64,000 nucleotides of DNA, taken from Prevotella aff. ruminicola Tc2-24 (GTDB lineage: Bacteria; Bacteroidota; Bacteroidia; Bacteroidales; Bacteroidaceae). A program made the translations under genes and the position numbers. The stretch covers positions 434,001-498,000 of the forward strand of contig NZ_FOIQ01000001.1 in the NCBI RefSeq assembly GCF_900110895.1, given 5' to 3'. Shown here piece by piece: positions 25,276 through 35,316 of this stretch (its first letter is position 1; each line of letters begins with the position of its first letter). The notes beneath the pieces were generated by a model. The model was not told where the DNA came from, did no database searches, and saw only the letters and a list, made by a program, of their open reading frames with translations.

Positions 25276-26460
25276 GTGAAACATTTCAGAAAGGATTTTT
25301 GTACATTTTTAGGCATCATTCTGATGATGTCGGCCTCCGTCGTACAGGCACAGACCGTGTCGGCTGACGGGGATGTCATCGACAAGCACCCCATGGACTC
25401 CGTGGAGGTCAGTCTACTGACCTGCTCGCCGCATGAGGAGATATACAGTCTGTACGGTCATGCCGCCATCAGATGGCACGACCAACGGAACGACACCGAC
25501 CTGGCGTTCAACTGGGGGATGTTCAACTTCAAGAAGCCTTATTTCGCCCTGCGGTTCGTGTTCGGACTGACCGACTATGAGCTGGGCGTGGTGCCCTACC
25601 AGTATTTCCTCGAAGAATACAGACAATGTGGCAGTAGTGTCACCGAACAGGTGCTCGACCTGACAGCCGAGGAGAAGGAGGCGATGTATCTGGCTCTGTC
25701 GGAGAATATGCAGCCGGAGAACCGTGTGTACCGGTATAACTTCTTCTTCGACAACTGTTCGACACGGCCTCGGGACATCATTGAGAAATGCTTAAACGGA
25801 AAAATAGAATATGCTCAGCGTGAAGACTATACACCATCGCATCGGGATATGATCAGTGTGTGTACGAGGAACCATCCCTGGGCTACCTTCGGCAATGATA
25901 TGCTGTTGGGCGTGAAGGCCGACCGAAGGACGACACTCCGGGAACAGGAGTTCCTGCCGGGCAACCTGATGTACGACTTCGACAGGGCTCAGATCGTGAG
26001 CGACGGTAGCCGTCGGCCCTTGGTCAAGGAGCGTCGGATGGCGGTCAAACCGGGGGTACAGGTGATTGAGGAGGATTTCCCGCTGTCGCCGACCGCCTGC
26101 GCCTATGTGCTACTGGTGCTCTCACTGGTCATCGTAGCGATGGAATGGCGCAGAAAGAAGACATTTAAGTACTGGGATGCCCTGTTGATGACGGTTCAAG
26201 GACTGGCGGGCTGTGTGCTCTTCGTCATGATCTTCTCACAGCACCCGACCACGAGTCTCAACCTGCAGATCCTGTTGCTGAACCCGTTGCCACTGTTCTT
26301 CCTGCCAGCCGTTCTCAGACGGCGTCGCACGCACTGGTGGACTCTCCTGATCGTGATGGTCGTGCTGTTTGCCGTAGGACGGTTTTTCCAGCACTATGCC
26401 GAGGGAATGATGATTGTGGCACTATGTTTGCTGTTAAGGGGGCTAGTGAATGAAAAATAA
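25276..26460 (+). CDS. DUF4105 membrane protein (Lnb N-terminal-like)
   Basis: 394 residues from GTG at 25276. An upstream ATG at 25219 lies before the promoter, and the ATG at 25324 would cut the signal sequence, so I chose the GTG. A signal-like start (HFRKDFCTFLGIILMMSASVVQAQ region, cleaved after QA) is followed by a DUF4105 domain with SLYGHAAIRW and NFFFDNCSTRPRD. The C-terminal third has about five membrane segments. The family is common in Bacteroidota; a thiol-protease-like role has been suggested from His and Cys conservation, and its function is otherwise unknown. It overlaps the next gene by 11 bases. Confidence 0.82.
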   Translation: MKHFRKDFCTFLGIILMMSASVVQAQTVSADGDVIDKHPMDSVEVSLLTCSPHEEIYSLYGHAAIRWHDQRNDTDLAFNWGMFNFKKPYFALRFVFGLTDYELGVVPYQYFLEEYRQCGSSVTEQVLDLTAEEKEAMYLALSENMQPENRVYRYNFFFDNCSTRPRDIIEKCLNGKIEYAQREDYTPSHRDMISVCTRNHPWATFGNDMLLGVKADRRTTLREQEFLPGNLMYDFDRAQIVSDGSRRPLVKERRMAVKPGVQVIEEDFPLSPTACAYVLLVLSLVIVAMEWRRKKTFKYWDALLMTVQGLAGCVLFVMIFSQHPTTSLNLQILLLNPLPLFFLPAVLRRRRTHWWTLLIVMVVLFAVGRFFQHYAEGMMIVALCLLLRGLVNEK

Positions 26461-27979
26461 ATATATTTATATCACACTACTGGCGGTAGTTGGCTGGCAT
26501 GCCGAGGCACTGGCGCAGGACGGTGCCCGACAGGCACCGCGGCTCGTGGTGAGCATCACCATCGACCAGCTGCGCAGTGACTACCTGGAGACCTTCGCCC
26601 CACTCTACGGGCCGAATGGTTTCAAGAAGCTGTTGGCGGAGGGTGTGGTCTATGAGAATGCCACCTATCCGTTCTTCGAGCCCGACAGGGCCTCTGCCAT
26701 ATCGTCAGTCGTCACAGGTACTACCCCTTATTACCATAGTATCGTCGGTACACGGTGGTTGGACAAGGCCACCCTGCGACCGGTGCTCTGCACGGACAGT
26801 CAGAAGCAGGACAGTGTGCCCTCGCCCGTGCAGATGGCCGTGTCGACGATGGGCGACGAACTGAAGGTGGCCACGCACGGGGAGGCGAAGGTGTTTGCCG
26901 TCGCCCCGTTTGAGGATGCCGCCATCCTATCGGCCGGTCATGCCGCCGACGGGGCGGTGTGGCTGGACACCCAGACTGGGCGCTGGACAACATCGCAGTA
27001 TTACATGAATGAAGTGCCGCAATGGCTATTGTCGTTCAATGAGTTATATTCTTACGAAGATAAGAGCAGGAAGCGGGAATGGAAGCCATTGATTGTTCAA
27101 CAGAAGCCCGACTTCCGTTATACGTTCAAGGGCGACCGACGGCATCAGGACTACCAGACATCGGGACTGATCAATGCCGACATCACGGAGCTGGCGCTGC
27201 ATAGTCAGTCGAACCTCGCCATGGGGTATGACGGTGTGACCGACCTGTTATGTCTGACCTATTATGCCGGTACCTACGGGCACCGACCGGTGTCGGTCAG
27301 TCAGAAGGAGCTACAAGACACTTACCTGCGTCTGGACAGAGAGATCGCCACACTGGTGGCACAACTGGAAACCAGGATCGGCCAAGGACAGGTTATGTTC
27401 GTCGTCACCAGCACCGGCTACAGTGATCCGGAAGAGACCGACTACACGGCTTATCGCATCCCTACGGGTACCTTTTATATCAATCGTACAGCCAGTCTGC
27501 TGAACATGTATTTCGGCGCACTCTGGGGACAGGGGCGCTACGTGGAGGGCTGCTACGGACGACAGTTATTCTTCAACCACCAACTGCTGGAGTCGAAGCG
27601 TATCAGCATGACCGATGCCACCCAACGGGCTCAGGAGTTCGTGGCACAGATGGCCGGCGTGAGGAACGTCTATACTCGTCTGCAGCTGTTGGGCAGCTAC
27701 CACGAGCAGATTGCCAAGATACGCAACAGCTTCAACCCGCAGCGCAACGGCGACCTGTTGATCGAGGTGGCTCCGGGTTGGCACCTACAGAATGAAGAGA
27801 CCGGCGAGGACCTGCTGTCGCAGGCCTCGGCCATCACCTTCCCTATCCTTATCTACGGCAACGGGCTTACCGCCCAACGTGTGCAGACGCCTGTCACCGT
27901 CGACAGGATCGCCCCGACCGTGGCTAAGACCATCCGCATTCGCGCACCCAATGCCTGTGCTTCGGAACCATTGTTCTGA
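26450..27979 (+). CDS. Alkaline-phosphatase-superfamily protein with an altered nucleophile region
   Basis: 509 residues with signal peptide MKNKYIYITLLAVVGWHAEALAQ. The fold starts VVSITIDQLRSDYL with metal-ligand Asp39. TGTTPYYHSIVG at about 89-100 is the conserved stretch after the active-site nucleophile. The preceding segment reads FFEPDRASAISSVV, not the Thr-containing pattern of PafA-type phosphatases. The C-terminal PVTVDRIAPTVAKTI matches the end of the fold. Periplasmic phosphohydrolase or a non-catalytic relative. Translationally coupled to the DUF4105 gene. Confidence 0.75.
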   Translation: MKNKYIYITLLAVVGWHAEALAQDGARQAPRLVVSITIDQLRSDYLETFAPLYGPNGFKKLLAEGVVYENATYPFFEPDRASAISSVVTGTTPYYHSIVGTRWLDKATLRPVLCTDSQKQDSVPSPVQMAVSTMGDELKVATHGEAKVFAVAPFEDAAILSAGHAADGAVWLDTQTGRWTTSQYYMNEVPQWLLSFNELYSYEDKSRKREWKPLIVQQKPDFRYTFKGDRRHQDYQTSGLINADITELALHSQSNLAMGYDGVTDLLCLTYYAGTYGHRPVSVSQKELQDTYLRLDREIATLVAQLETRIGQGQVMFVVTSTGYSDPEETDYTAYRIPTGTFYINRTASLLNMYFGALWGQGRYVEGCYGRQLFFNHQLLESKRISMTDATQRAQEFVAQMAGVRNVYTRLQLLGSYHEQIAKIRNSFNPQRNGDLLIEVAPGWHLQNEETGEDLLSQASAITFPILIYGNGLTAQRVQTPVTVDRIAPTVAKTIRIRAPNACASEPLF

Positions 27980-28017
27980 AGCACAGACCGTCTGTTTGAC
28001 AGATTTATATCAAGACC

Positions 28018-28049
28018 TTTGGCAATTACAAATAAAATTTGTACCTTTG
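28018..28049 (+). promoter_or_regulatory. Promoter of secA
   Basis: TTTG (28018-28021) and TACCTTTG (28042-28049) with 20 bases between, matching the -33/-7 arrangement. The ATG is at 28103. Confidence 0.7.
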
Positions 28050-28102
28050 CCGACGTTTTTTACTACAAATCATATTGCGAATAATTAATAACAAATATCA
28101 TC

Positions 28103-31100
28103 ATGAATTTCAACAAGATTCTGAAGACATTGTTCGGTGACAAGTCGACCCGTGACATGAAGCTCATCCTGCCCTTCGTGGAGAAGGTGAAGGCCGTGTC
28201 ACCACAGATCGAGTCGCTCGACAATGATGCGCTGCGCCAGCGTACGAAGACGCTGCAGCAGCAGGTACAAGACTCTGCCAATGAGCAGAAGGCAAAGATC
28301 GCCGCACTGAAGGCCACCATAGAGGACACGCCCATCGACGAACGTGCCGACATCTTCGCACAGATCGATAAGATCGAGAAGGAGGTGCTCGACATCTATG
28401 AGAAGGCACTCGACGAGGTGATGCCGGAGGTGTTCGCCATCGTGAAGGAGACCGCACGTCGCTTTGCACAGAACGAGGAGACCGTCGTCACGGCGACTGA
28501 TTTCGACCGTGAGTTGGCCGCCGATCCGAAGAAGGACTTTATCACCATCGACGGTGACAAGGCCATCTATCATAACCACTGGACTGCCGGTGGTAACGAT
28601 CTGAAATGGGAGATGGTACACTACGACGTACAGTTGTTCGGTGGTGTCGTGCTCCATCAGGGAAAGATTGCGGAGATGGCTACCGGTGAGGGTAAGACCC
28701 TCGTGGCTACCCTGCCCGTGTTTCTGAACGCCCTGACCGGTAACGGTGTGCACGTGGTGACGGTGAACGACTATCTGGCCAAGCGTGACTCCGAGTGGAT
28801 GGGTCCGTTGTATATGTTCCATGGCCTGAGCGTCGACTGTATCGACAAGCACCAGCCTAACAGTGAGGCACGACGGAAGGCCTATCAGGCCGATATCACC
28901 TTCGGTACGAACAACGAGTTCGGTTTCGACTACCTGCGTGATAACATGGCTATCTCGCCACAGGATCTCGTGCAGCGCGCCCATAACTACGCCATCGTCG
29001 ACGAGGTGGACTCGGTGTTGATCGACGATGCCCGTACACCGCTGATCATCTCTGGTCCTATCCCCAAGGGCGACGACCAGATGTTCGAGGAGTACCAGCC
29101 ACTGGTGGAGAAGCTGGTAGGCGTACAGCGCCAGTTGGCCACCCAGTACCTGGCTGATGCCAAGACCCTGATTACCGAGGGTAACCGACTGATTGAGGAA
29201 GGTAACAAGAAAGACGGTCAGGAGAAGCTCGACCAGGGCTTCCTGTCACTGTACCGCTCGCATAAGGCCCTGCCGAAGAACAAGCCGCTCATCAAGTACC
29301 TCTCTGAGGAGGGTATCAAGGCCGGCATGCTCAAGACCGAGGAGATCTACATGGAGAACAACAACCGTCGTATGCCGGAGTGTATCGAGCCGTTGTACTT
29401 CGTGGTGGACGAGAAGCTGAACTCCTGCGACCTGACCGATAAGGGTACGGGATGGTTGGCCAAGCAGGTGAACGACGCGGAGCTGTTCGTGCTGCCCGAC
29501 ATCACCTCGGAGCTCTCAGCCCTGGAGGCGGAGGCCGGACTCACCGATCAGGAGCGTCTCGACAAGAAAGACGAACTGTTGAACCACTACGCCATCCAGA
29601 GTGAGCGTGTACACACCCTCCAGCAGCTGCTGAAGGCCTACTGTATGTTCAACAAGGACGACGAGTACGTGGTCATCGACGGTGAGGTGAAGATCGTGGA
29701 CGAGCAGACAGGCCGTATCATGGAGGGTCGTCGCTGGAGCGACGGTCTGCACCAGGCTGTGGAGGCCAAGGAGCACGTGAAGGTGGAGGCGGCCACACAG
29801 ACGTTCGCCACCATCACCCTGCAGAACTATTTCCGTATGTATCATAAGTTGGCCGGTATGACCGGTACCGCCTCGACCGAGGCCGGTGAGTTCTGGGATA
29901 TCTACAAGCTCGACGTGGTGGAGATTCCTACGAACCGTCCTGTGATCCGTAACGACCAGGATGACCGTGTGTACAAGACCGCCCGAGAGAAATACAAGGC
30001 CGTGATCGAGGAGATCGTGAAGATGCGCAATGCCGGAAGACCGACGCTGATCGGTACCACCTCGGTGGAGATATCTGAGCTGCTCTCCCGTATGCTCGAC
30101 ATGTATGTGGATCCCGAGACCGGTAAGCGTGAGGGTATCCCCCATCAGGTGCTGAACGCCAAGCTGCACCAGAAAGAGGCCGACATCGTGGCACTGGCCG
30201 GACAGTCGACCAACGGCAAGGGTGCCGTGACCATCGCTACGAACATGGCCGGTCGTGGTACCGATATCAAGCTGTCGCCGGAGGTGAAGGCCGCAGGCGG
30301 TCTGGCCATCATCGGTACAGAGCGTCATGAGAGCCGTCGTGTGGACCGTCAGCTGCGTGGTCGTGCCGGTCGTCAGGGTGACCCGGGAAGCTCTGTCTTC
30401 TACGTGTCGCTCGAGGACAAGCTGATGCGTCTGTTCGCCTCGGAGCGTATCGCCTCCGTCATGGACCGTCTGGGCTTCAAGGACGGTGAGATGATCGAGA
30501 GTCCGATGATCTCGAGGAGCATCGAGCGCGCCCAGAAGAAGGTCGAAGAGAACAACTTCGGTGTGCGTAAGCGACTCATCGAGTACGACGATGTGATGAA
30601 CAAACAGCGTACCGTCATCTACGAGAAGCGTCGTCACGCCCTCATGGGAGAGCGTATCGGCATGGATATCGCCAATATCATCTGGGACCGTGTGGTGAAC
30701 ATCATCGAGAACGCGGCCGACTACCAGAGTTGTAAGGAGGAGTTCCTCCATATCCTGTCGATGGAGGTGCCCTTCACCGAAGAGGAGTTTATCGACCAGC
30801 CTCGTGACGTGCTCACCGAGAACGCCTTCCAGGCTGCCATCGGTAACTTCAACCGTAAGACGGAGCGCATACAGACCGTGGCTGCACCGATCATCAAACA
30901 GGTATATGAGAACCAAGGACAGATGTACGAGCGTATCATGGTGCCCATCACCGACGGTCGTCGGATGTATAATATCCCCTGTAACCTGAAGGAGGCCTAC
31001 GAGACTGAGTCGAAGTCGGTAGTGAAGGAGTTCGAGAAGTCGATCCTCCTGCATATCATCGATGACTCGTGGAAGGAGAACCTGCGCCAGCTCGACGAGC

Positions 31101-31492
31101 TGAAGCACTCCGTACAGAACGCCTCGTACGAGCAGAAGGATCCGCTCCTGATCTTCAAGCTGGAGAGCGCCAAGGTGTGGGATGACATGATCAACGAGAT
31201 GTACAACCGTATCTGTTCGATCCTGACTCGCGGTCAGATTCCTGAGATGCAGCAGGTACAGGAGGCTGCTCCCGAGCAGCGCACCCAGCGTCAGCAGTAC
31301 ACGGAGAGCAAACAACAGCTCAACGAGGAGCAGTTGACGGACCCGAACCAGGCTGCCGCCGCCGCTCACGACACACGCGCCCAGCAGCCGCACAGTCCGA
31401 TTGTCAAGGATAAGTTGCCTGGTCGCAATGATCCTTGTCCCTGTGGAAGTGGTAAGAAGTTCAAGAACTGCCACGGAAAGGGGATTGTGTAG
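28103..31492 (+). CDS. secA: Preprotein translocase ATPase SecA
   Basis: 1129 residues, long for SecA (E. coli 901) but usual in Bacteroidota. Walker A MATGEGKT is at about 192-199, the [19 protein letters not shown] segment is near 300, [10 protein letters not shown] and the [10 protein letters not shown] helicase motifs follow, and the C-terminal [15 protein letters not shown] is a zinc-binding SEC-C tail that also binds SecB or ribosomes. An extra N-terminal insert (about 45-85) and a longer region around 345-430 account for much of the added length. Drives protein export through SecYEG. Own promoter, ATG at 28103. Essential gene; call secure. Confidence 0.98.
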   Translation: MNFNKILKTLFGDKSTRDMKLILPFVEKVKAVSPQIESLDNDALRQRTKTLQQQVQDSANEQKAKIAALKATIEDTPIDERADIFAQIDKIEKEVLDIYEKALDEVMPEVFAIVKETARRFAQNEETVVTATDFDRELAADPKKDFITIDGDKAIYHNHWTAGGNDLKWEMVHYDVQLFGGVVLHQGKIAEMATGEGKTLVATLPVFLNALTGNGVHVVTVNDYLAKRDSEWMGPLYMFHGLSVDCIDKHQPNSEARRKAYQADITFGTNNEFGFDYLRDNMAISPQDLVQRAHNYAIVDEVDSVLIDDARTPLIISGPIPKGDDQMFEEYQPLVEKLVGVQRQLATQYLADAKTLITEGNRLIEEGNKKDGQEKLDQGFLSLYRSHKALPKNKPLIKYLSEEGIKAGMLKTEEIYMENNNRRMPECIEPLYFVVDEKLNSCDLTDKGTGWLAKQVNDAELFVLPDITSELSALEAEAGLTDQERLDKKDELLNHYAIQSERVHTLQQLLKAYCMFNKDDEYVVIDGEVKIVDEQTGRIMEGRRWSDGLHQAVEAKEHVKVEAATQTFATITLQNYFRMYHKLAGMTGTASTEAGEFWDIYKLDVVEIPTNRPVIRNDQDDRVYKTAREKYKAVIEEIVKMRNAGRPTLIGTTSVEISELLSRMLDMYVDPETGKREGIPHQVLNAKLHQKEADIVALAGQSTNGKGAVTIATNMAGRGTDIKLSPEVKAAGGLAIIGTERHESRRVDRQLRGRAGRQGDPGSSVFYVSLEDKLMRLFASERIASVMDRLGFKDGEMIESPMISRSIERAQKKVEENNFGVRKRLIEYDDVMNKQRTVIYEKRRHALMGERIGMDIANIIWDRVVNIIENAADYQSCKEEFLHILSMEVPFTEEEFIDQPRDVLTENAFQAAIGNFNRKTERIQTVAAPIIKQVYENQGQMYERIMVPITDGRRMYNIPCNLKEAYETESKSVVKEFEKSILLHIIDDSWKENLRQLDELKHSVQNASYEQKDPLLIFKLESAKVWDDMINEMYNRICSILTRGQIPEMQQVQEAAPEQRTQRQQYTESKQQLNEEQLTDPNQAAAAAHDTRAQQPHSPIVKDKLPGRNDPCPCGSGKKFKNCHGKGIV

Positions 31493-31576
31493 GAGTTAAG
31501 AGTTAAGAGTTAAGAGTTAAGAGTTAAGAATTAAGAATTAAGAATTAAGAGTTAGGAGTTCTGAATAGAGAGTTAT
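31493..31576 (+). repeat. Heptamer tandem array filling the secA / ABC spacer
   Basis: Twelve consecutive 7-base units run from the base after the secA stop into the ABC start codon: five gagttaa, three gaattaa, then gagttag, gagttct, gaataga and gagttat, whose last two bases belong to ATG 31575-31577. No separate ribosome-binding site is present. Confidence 0.93.
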
Positions 31577-32303
31577 GATTACTATAAAGGATCTGAAGAA
31601 GGTGTTTGGAGAGACGGTGGCCAGTGACATTCCGTCGCTGACCATCAACGACGGGGATATCCTCGGACTGGTAGGTAACAATGGTGCTGGTAAGACCACG
31701 CTCTTCCGAATGCTGCTCGACCTGCTGAAGGCCGACGAGGGAGAGGTGACACTCTCCTGCCCCGCTACCACTGAGAGTGAGGCTGTTGCCGTGAACCCTG
31801 CCCTTTCGGAACAATGGAAGGAATGGACGGGTGCCTATATCGACGACGGGTTCCTGATCGACTTCCTGACGCCGGAGGAATACTTCGCTTTCATCGGGAA
31901 GATCACGAACATGACGACAGAGGAGGTCGACAACCGTATGAAGGATTTCGAGCGTCTGGCTGGCGGTGAGATCTTCGGACAGAAGAAACTCATCCGTAAC
32001 CTCTCGGCTGGTAACAAACAGAAGGTGGGCATCATGTCGGCCCTGTTTAACAGGCCACAGCTGGTCATCCTCGACGAGCCGTTCAACTTCCTCGACCCAT
32101 CGAGTCAGAACACCCTGAAGCATGAGCTGGTGGAATATAACCGACAGACGGGTGCCACCATCCTCATCTCCAGTCATAACCTGGCACATACCATCGATAT
32201 CTCCACACGTATCACGTTGTTGGAGAAGGGACGTATCATCAAGGATATGCCCAACAGTAACGGTAGTGCCCAGACGGAGCTGGAGGATTATTTCGGGAGT
32301 TAA
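31575..32303 (+). CDS. ABC transporter ATP-binding protein without a partner permease
   Basis: 242 residues, single nucleotide-binding domain. Walker A GNNGAGKT is at about 35-42, Q-loop region AYIDDGF, signature LSAGNKQK, Walker B LVILDEPF, and switch His in ISSHN. All ATPase residues look intact. It resembles the ATPase of exporter-type systems (CcmA/NatA-like). No membrane subunit lies next to it; the following genes are the FkbH cassette. Either the permease is elsewhere or the ATPase serves an unlinked system. It is flanked by two tandem-repeat arrays. Confidence 0.88.
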   Translation: MITIKDLKKVFGETVASDIPSLTINDGDILGLVGNNGAGKTTLFRMLLDLLKADEGEVTLSCPATTESEAVAVNPALSEQWKEWTGAYIDDGFLIDFLTPEEYFAFIGKITNMTTEEVDNRMKDFERLAGGEIFGQKKLIRNLSAGNKQKVGIMSALFNRPQLVILDEPFNFLDPSSQNTLKHELVEYNRQTGATILISSHNLAHTIDISTRITLLEKGRIIKDMPNSNGSAQTELEDYFGS

Positions 32304-32358
32304 TTGACGGGAGTTAATGGGAGTTAGCGGGAGTTAATGGACATTTGTGGACATTAAT
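32295..32358 (+). repeat. Decamer-type repeat array between the ABC and FkbH-like genes
   Basis: gggagttaat (contains the ABC stop codon), spacer tgac, gggagttaat, gggagttagc, gggagttaat, ggacatttgt, ggacattaat. The unit length is 10, different from the heptamers on the other side of the ABC gene. A GGAGG at 32379-32383 then serves the next gene. Confidence 0.85.
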
Positions 32359-32391
32359 GAACGTAGGTTGAATAACATGGAGGATTGAAAT

Positions 32392-34128
32392 ATGAGGGAG
32401 TTTAATGAACTGAAAAGAATGCTGAAGAAGATGCCCGAGGGACTACCGGCATGTAAGGTGGCGCTCGTCGGAGACACAGCGACACAGTTCCTGGCAACCG
32501 CCATCCGTGGGGTCGGTCTGGAGCGTGGTTACGATATCCACCTCTATGAGGCAGAATACAACCAGGTGGAACGACAGTTCCTGGATCCCGGGAGTGATCT
32601 GTATCAGTTTGATGCCGATTTCATCGTCGTCTTCCAGTCAACCCATAAGCTCGGAGAGAAGCACAGTATGCTGGACACAGTCCAGCAGGAGTCGTTGGCC
32701 GACGACCGGTTGGCTTTCATCGCCTCGATCTGTGAGAACCCCGCACTTGCCAATAAGAAGATCATCTACTTCAACTACCCCGAGATCGAGGATACGGTCT
32801 TCGGCAGCTACGCCAATAAGGTGCGGAGCTCGCTGACCTACCAAGTGAGGAAGTTGAACACGGCCCTGATGGACCTGTCGCAGCAGTATGCGAACCTGTT
32901 TATCTGTGACATCGCCGCCCTGCAGAACAAGCTGGGGCGCGACTTCCTGTTCTCGACCAATATCTACGTCAGTACGGAGATGGTGCTCAGCGTGGATGCC
33001 CTGCCCCATGTGGCCTCGCGGGTGATGGATATCGTGTGTGCCATCAAGGGACAGTTTAAGAAATGTCTCATCCTCGACCTGGACAACACCGTCTGGGGAG
33101 GTGTCATCGGTGATGACGGACTGGAGGGTATCCAGTTAGGACATGGACTGGGCATCGGGAAGGCCTTCACGGAGTTCCAGATGTGGGTAAAGAAACTGAA
33201 GCAGCGTGGTATCATCATCTGCGTGGCCTCGAAGAACAACGAGGACACTGCCAAGGAGCCCTTCGAGAAGCATCCCGACATGGTGCTGAAGCTCGATGAT
33301 ATCGCTGTGTTCCAGGCCAACTGGGAGACGAAGGTCGATAATATCCGTACCATCCAGAGTATCCTGAATATCGGCTTCGACTCGATGGTGTTCCTCGATG
33401 ACAATCCCTTCGAACGGAATATCGTCCGAGAGAACATCCCCGGCATCACCGTGCCGGAGCTGCCGGAAGATCCCGGTGACTATCTGGAGTTCCTCTATTC
33501 GCAGAACCTCTTCGAGACGGCCTCCTACAGCAATGCCGACAAAGACCGTACAAAGCAGTACCAGGTGGAGGCCAAGCGCGTATCGCTGCAGAAGACCTTC
33601 GCCAACGAGGCTGACTTCCTGAAGTCATTGGATATGGTCTCGACGGTGAGCGGTTTCACGAAGTTCAATACGCCCCGTGTGGCACAGTTGTCACAGCGCA
33701 GTAACCAGTTTAACCTACGTACGGTGAGATATACCGAGGCCGACATCGAGGCACTGGCACAGGATCCTGAGGTCATCGACCTGAGCTTCACACTCGAGGA
33801 TAAGTTCGGTGACAACGGACTGATCGCGGTCATCATCATGAGGAAGCAGGATGCAGAGACCCTGTTCGTCGACACCTGGCTGATGAGTTGTCGTGTGTTG
33901 AAGCGCGGCATGGAGAACTTCACACTGAACACGATGGTGGAACGTGCCAAGGCGGCAGGCTATAAGCGTATCATCGGTGAGTACTTGCCCACCCCGAAGA
34001 ACAAGATGGTGGAGCAGCACTATCCCGATCTCGGCTTCCAAGTGGTGACGGGTGCAACGACCGCCCAGTACGTGTTGGATGTAGAGACTTACCAGCCCAA
34101 AGAGTGTTATATCGAGGTTAAGAAATGA
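32392..34128 (+). CDS. FkbH-like HAD-IIIC protein (acyl/glyceryl-ACP loading)
   Basis: 578 residues. N-terminal SGNH-like region (about 15-205), then a HAD domain with the DLDNT motif at 229-233 followed by WGGVIGDDG, KNN near 280 and FLDDNPFER near 335, and a C-terminal GNAT-like region (about 430-575). FkbH-type enzymes take 1,3-bisphosphoglycerate, remove phosphate and load a glyceryl unit on an ACP. An ACP gene lies three genes downstream. A good ribosome-binding site (GGAGG, 8 bases before ATG) is present. It overlaps the MaoC-like gene by 4 bases (ATGA). Strong family call; the glyceryl substrate is inferred. Confidence 0.88.
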   Translation: MREFNELKRMLKKMPEGLPACKVALVGDTATQFLATAIRGVGLERGYDIHLYEAEYNQVERQFLDPGSDLYQFDADFIVVFQSTHKLGEKHSMLDTVQQESLADDRLAFIASICENPALANKKIIYFNYPEIEDTVFGSYANKVRSSLTYQVRKLNTALMDLSQQYANLFICDIAALQNKLGRDFLFSTNIYVSTEMVLSVDALPHVASRVMDIVCAIKGQFKKCLILDLDNTVWGGVIGDDGLEGIQLGHGLGIGKAFTEFQMWVKKLKQRGIIICVASKNNEDTAKEPFEKHPDMVLKLDDIAVFQANWETKVDNIRTIQSILNIGFDSMVFLDDNPFERNIVRENIPGITVPELPEDPGDYLEFLYSQNLFETASYSNADKDRTKQYQVEAKRVSLQKTFANEADFLKSLDMVSTVSGFTKFNTPRVAQLSQRSNQFNLRTVRYTEADIEALAQDPEVIDLSFTLEDKFGDNGLIAVIIMRKQDAETLFVDTWLMSCRVLKRGMENFTLNTMVERAKAAGYKRIIGEYLPTPKNKMVEQHYPDLGFQVVTGATTAQYVLDVETYQPKECYIEVKK

Positions 34129-34547
34129 CGATTACAGAACTAGCAGAACAGACCACCCAGCTGTCGCATGTCTATCATGTGACGCCAGTGGTATATGACA
34201 GTTTCCAACGGTGCAGTGAGGATATGAACCCATTGCATACGGATGAATCGTTTGCCCGTGAGAAGGGATTCCCGGGCTGTGTGATGTACGGGAATATCCT
34301 CAATGCATTCATCTCCCATTTCGTGGGGATGTGTCTGCCGACACCGCATGTCATGATCCAGTCGCAGGACATCAGTTTCCATCAACCGGTGTTCCTGAAC
34401 GACGAGATCACCCTGCAGGCCAGCGTCGACACCGTATCCGAAGCCGTGAACATCATCAATTACAAACTGAAGTTCTACAAGACCGTTGAAACCGGCAGAA
34501 AACTGGTTGCCAAGGGTCATGTGCAGATAGGACTCTTACCCCATTAA
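34125..34547 (+). CDS. MaoC-like hot-dog hydratase/dehydratase
   Basis: 140 residues, a single hot-dog fold. The active-site pattern DMNPLH (Asp33, His38) with a following small-residue/Gly region (GFPGCVMYGN) matches R-specific enoyl hydratases and hydroxyacyl dehydratases. Acts on CoA- or ACP-bound acyl chains in the cytoplasm. Overlaps FkbH and precedes the SDR by 4 bases. Suggests that the ACP-bound unit is dehydrated or hydrated, which goes beyond plain glyceryl transfer. Confidence 0.85.
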   Translation: MTITELAEQTTQLSHVYHVTPVVYDSFQRCSEDMNPLHTDESFAREKGFPGCVMYGNILNAFISHFVGMCLPTPHVMIQSQDISFHQPVFLNDEITLQASVDTVSEAVNIINYKLKFYKTVETGRKLVAKGHVQIGLLPH

Positions 34548-34551
34548 GCCT

Positions 34552-35271
34552 ATGAGACTATTGATAACAGGAGGATCCTCAGGATTAGGGAAGGCGTTGG
34601 TAGAGACCTGTGCCGCCAATGCGGACGACCAGATACTCTTTACCTATTGCCGACATGAAGACGAGGCACAGGCACTCGTCGGCAGGTTCCAGAACGTAGA
34701 GGCCGTACAGGTGGACTTCTGCGACGAGGACAGTGTGGACCGCTTTGTCGAGCGTCTGGAGAACGAGACTGTTGATGTGCTCATCAACAACGCCTATGCC
34801 GGCAGTGCGCAGGGTACCCATTTCTACAAGACAGAGCCGGAGGCCTTTGCCGAGGCTTTCCGTTGTAATGTCATGCCGATGGTCAAGATCACCCAGGCCT
34901 GTGTGAAGGGCATGCGGAAGCGGAAGTTCGGTAAGATCATCAACATCATCACCTCGTATGTGATCGACGTGCCGCCGACAGGTTTCTCTGTATATACCGC
35001 CACGAAGGCCTACATCCGACAGTTGTCGAAGAGCATCAGTAAGGAGCTGGGACGGTTTCATATCACATCGAACTGTATCCTACCCGACTATATGCAGACA
35101 GACTTCGGGAAGGTGGAGGATTTCCAGTTGGAGCAGATGAAGGAAGTACATCCGCTGAAAGAACTGCTGAAGCCCCAGGAGGTGGCAGAGGTGGTGTGCC
35201 AGTTGCTGAAAGTCAGTCAGCAGTTGAACGGTGCTGAGATTCCCATCAATGCAGCTCAGCATATACTATAA
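34552..35271 (+). CDS. Short-chain dehydrogenase/reductase of the FkbH cassette
   Basis: 239-residue classical SDR: ITGGSSGLGKA from residue 5, NNAYAG (79-84) in place of NNAG, Ser135, Tyr148 and Lys152 of the active site. NAD(P)-dependent. Placed between MaoC and ACP, it probably reduces a 3-oxo group on the same ACP-bound intermediate. The C-terminus (LNGAEIPINAAQHIL) departs from the usual VDGG ending, so substrate binding may differ from the SDRs of the leftward operon. Confidence 0.86.
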   Translation: MRLLITGGSSGLGKALVETCAANADDQILFTYCRHEDEAQALVGRFQNVEAVQVDFCDEDSVDRFVERLENETVDVLINNAYAGSAQGTHFYKTEPEAFAEAFRCNVMPMVKITQACVKGMRKRKFGKIINIITSYVIDVPPTGFSVYTATKAYIRQLSKSISKELGRFHITSNCILPDYMQTDFGKVEDFQLEQMKEVHPLKELLKPQEVAEVVCQLLKVSQQLNGAEIPINAAQHIL

Positions 35272-35316
35272 TAGACTTGAAAAAACAAATCATAAGATAG
35301 AATATATCAACACATT

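Noticed and set aside
29516-31474. 652-codon open frame antisense to secA
   Set aside because: It lies wholly inside secA, which has all its motifs. GC-rich codon usage with few stops leaves the complementary frame open by chance; the product shows no domain.
31493-31576. CRISPR-like reading of the heptamer array
   Set aside because: The unit is 7 bases with no spacers and no cas genes nearby.
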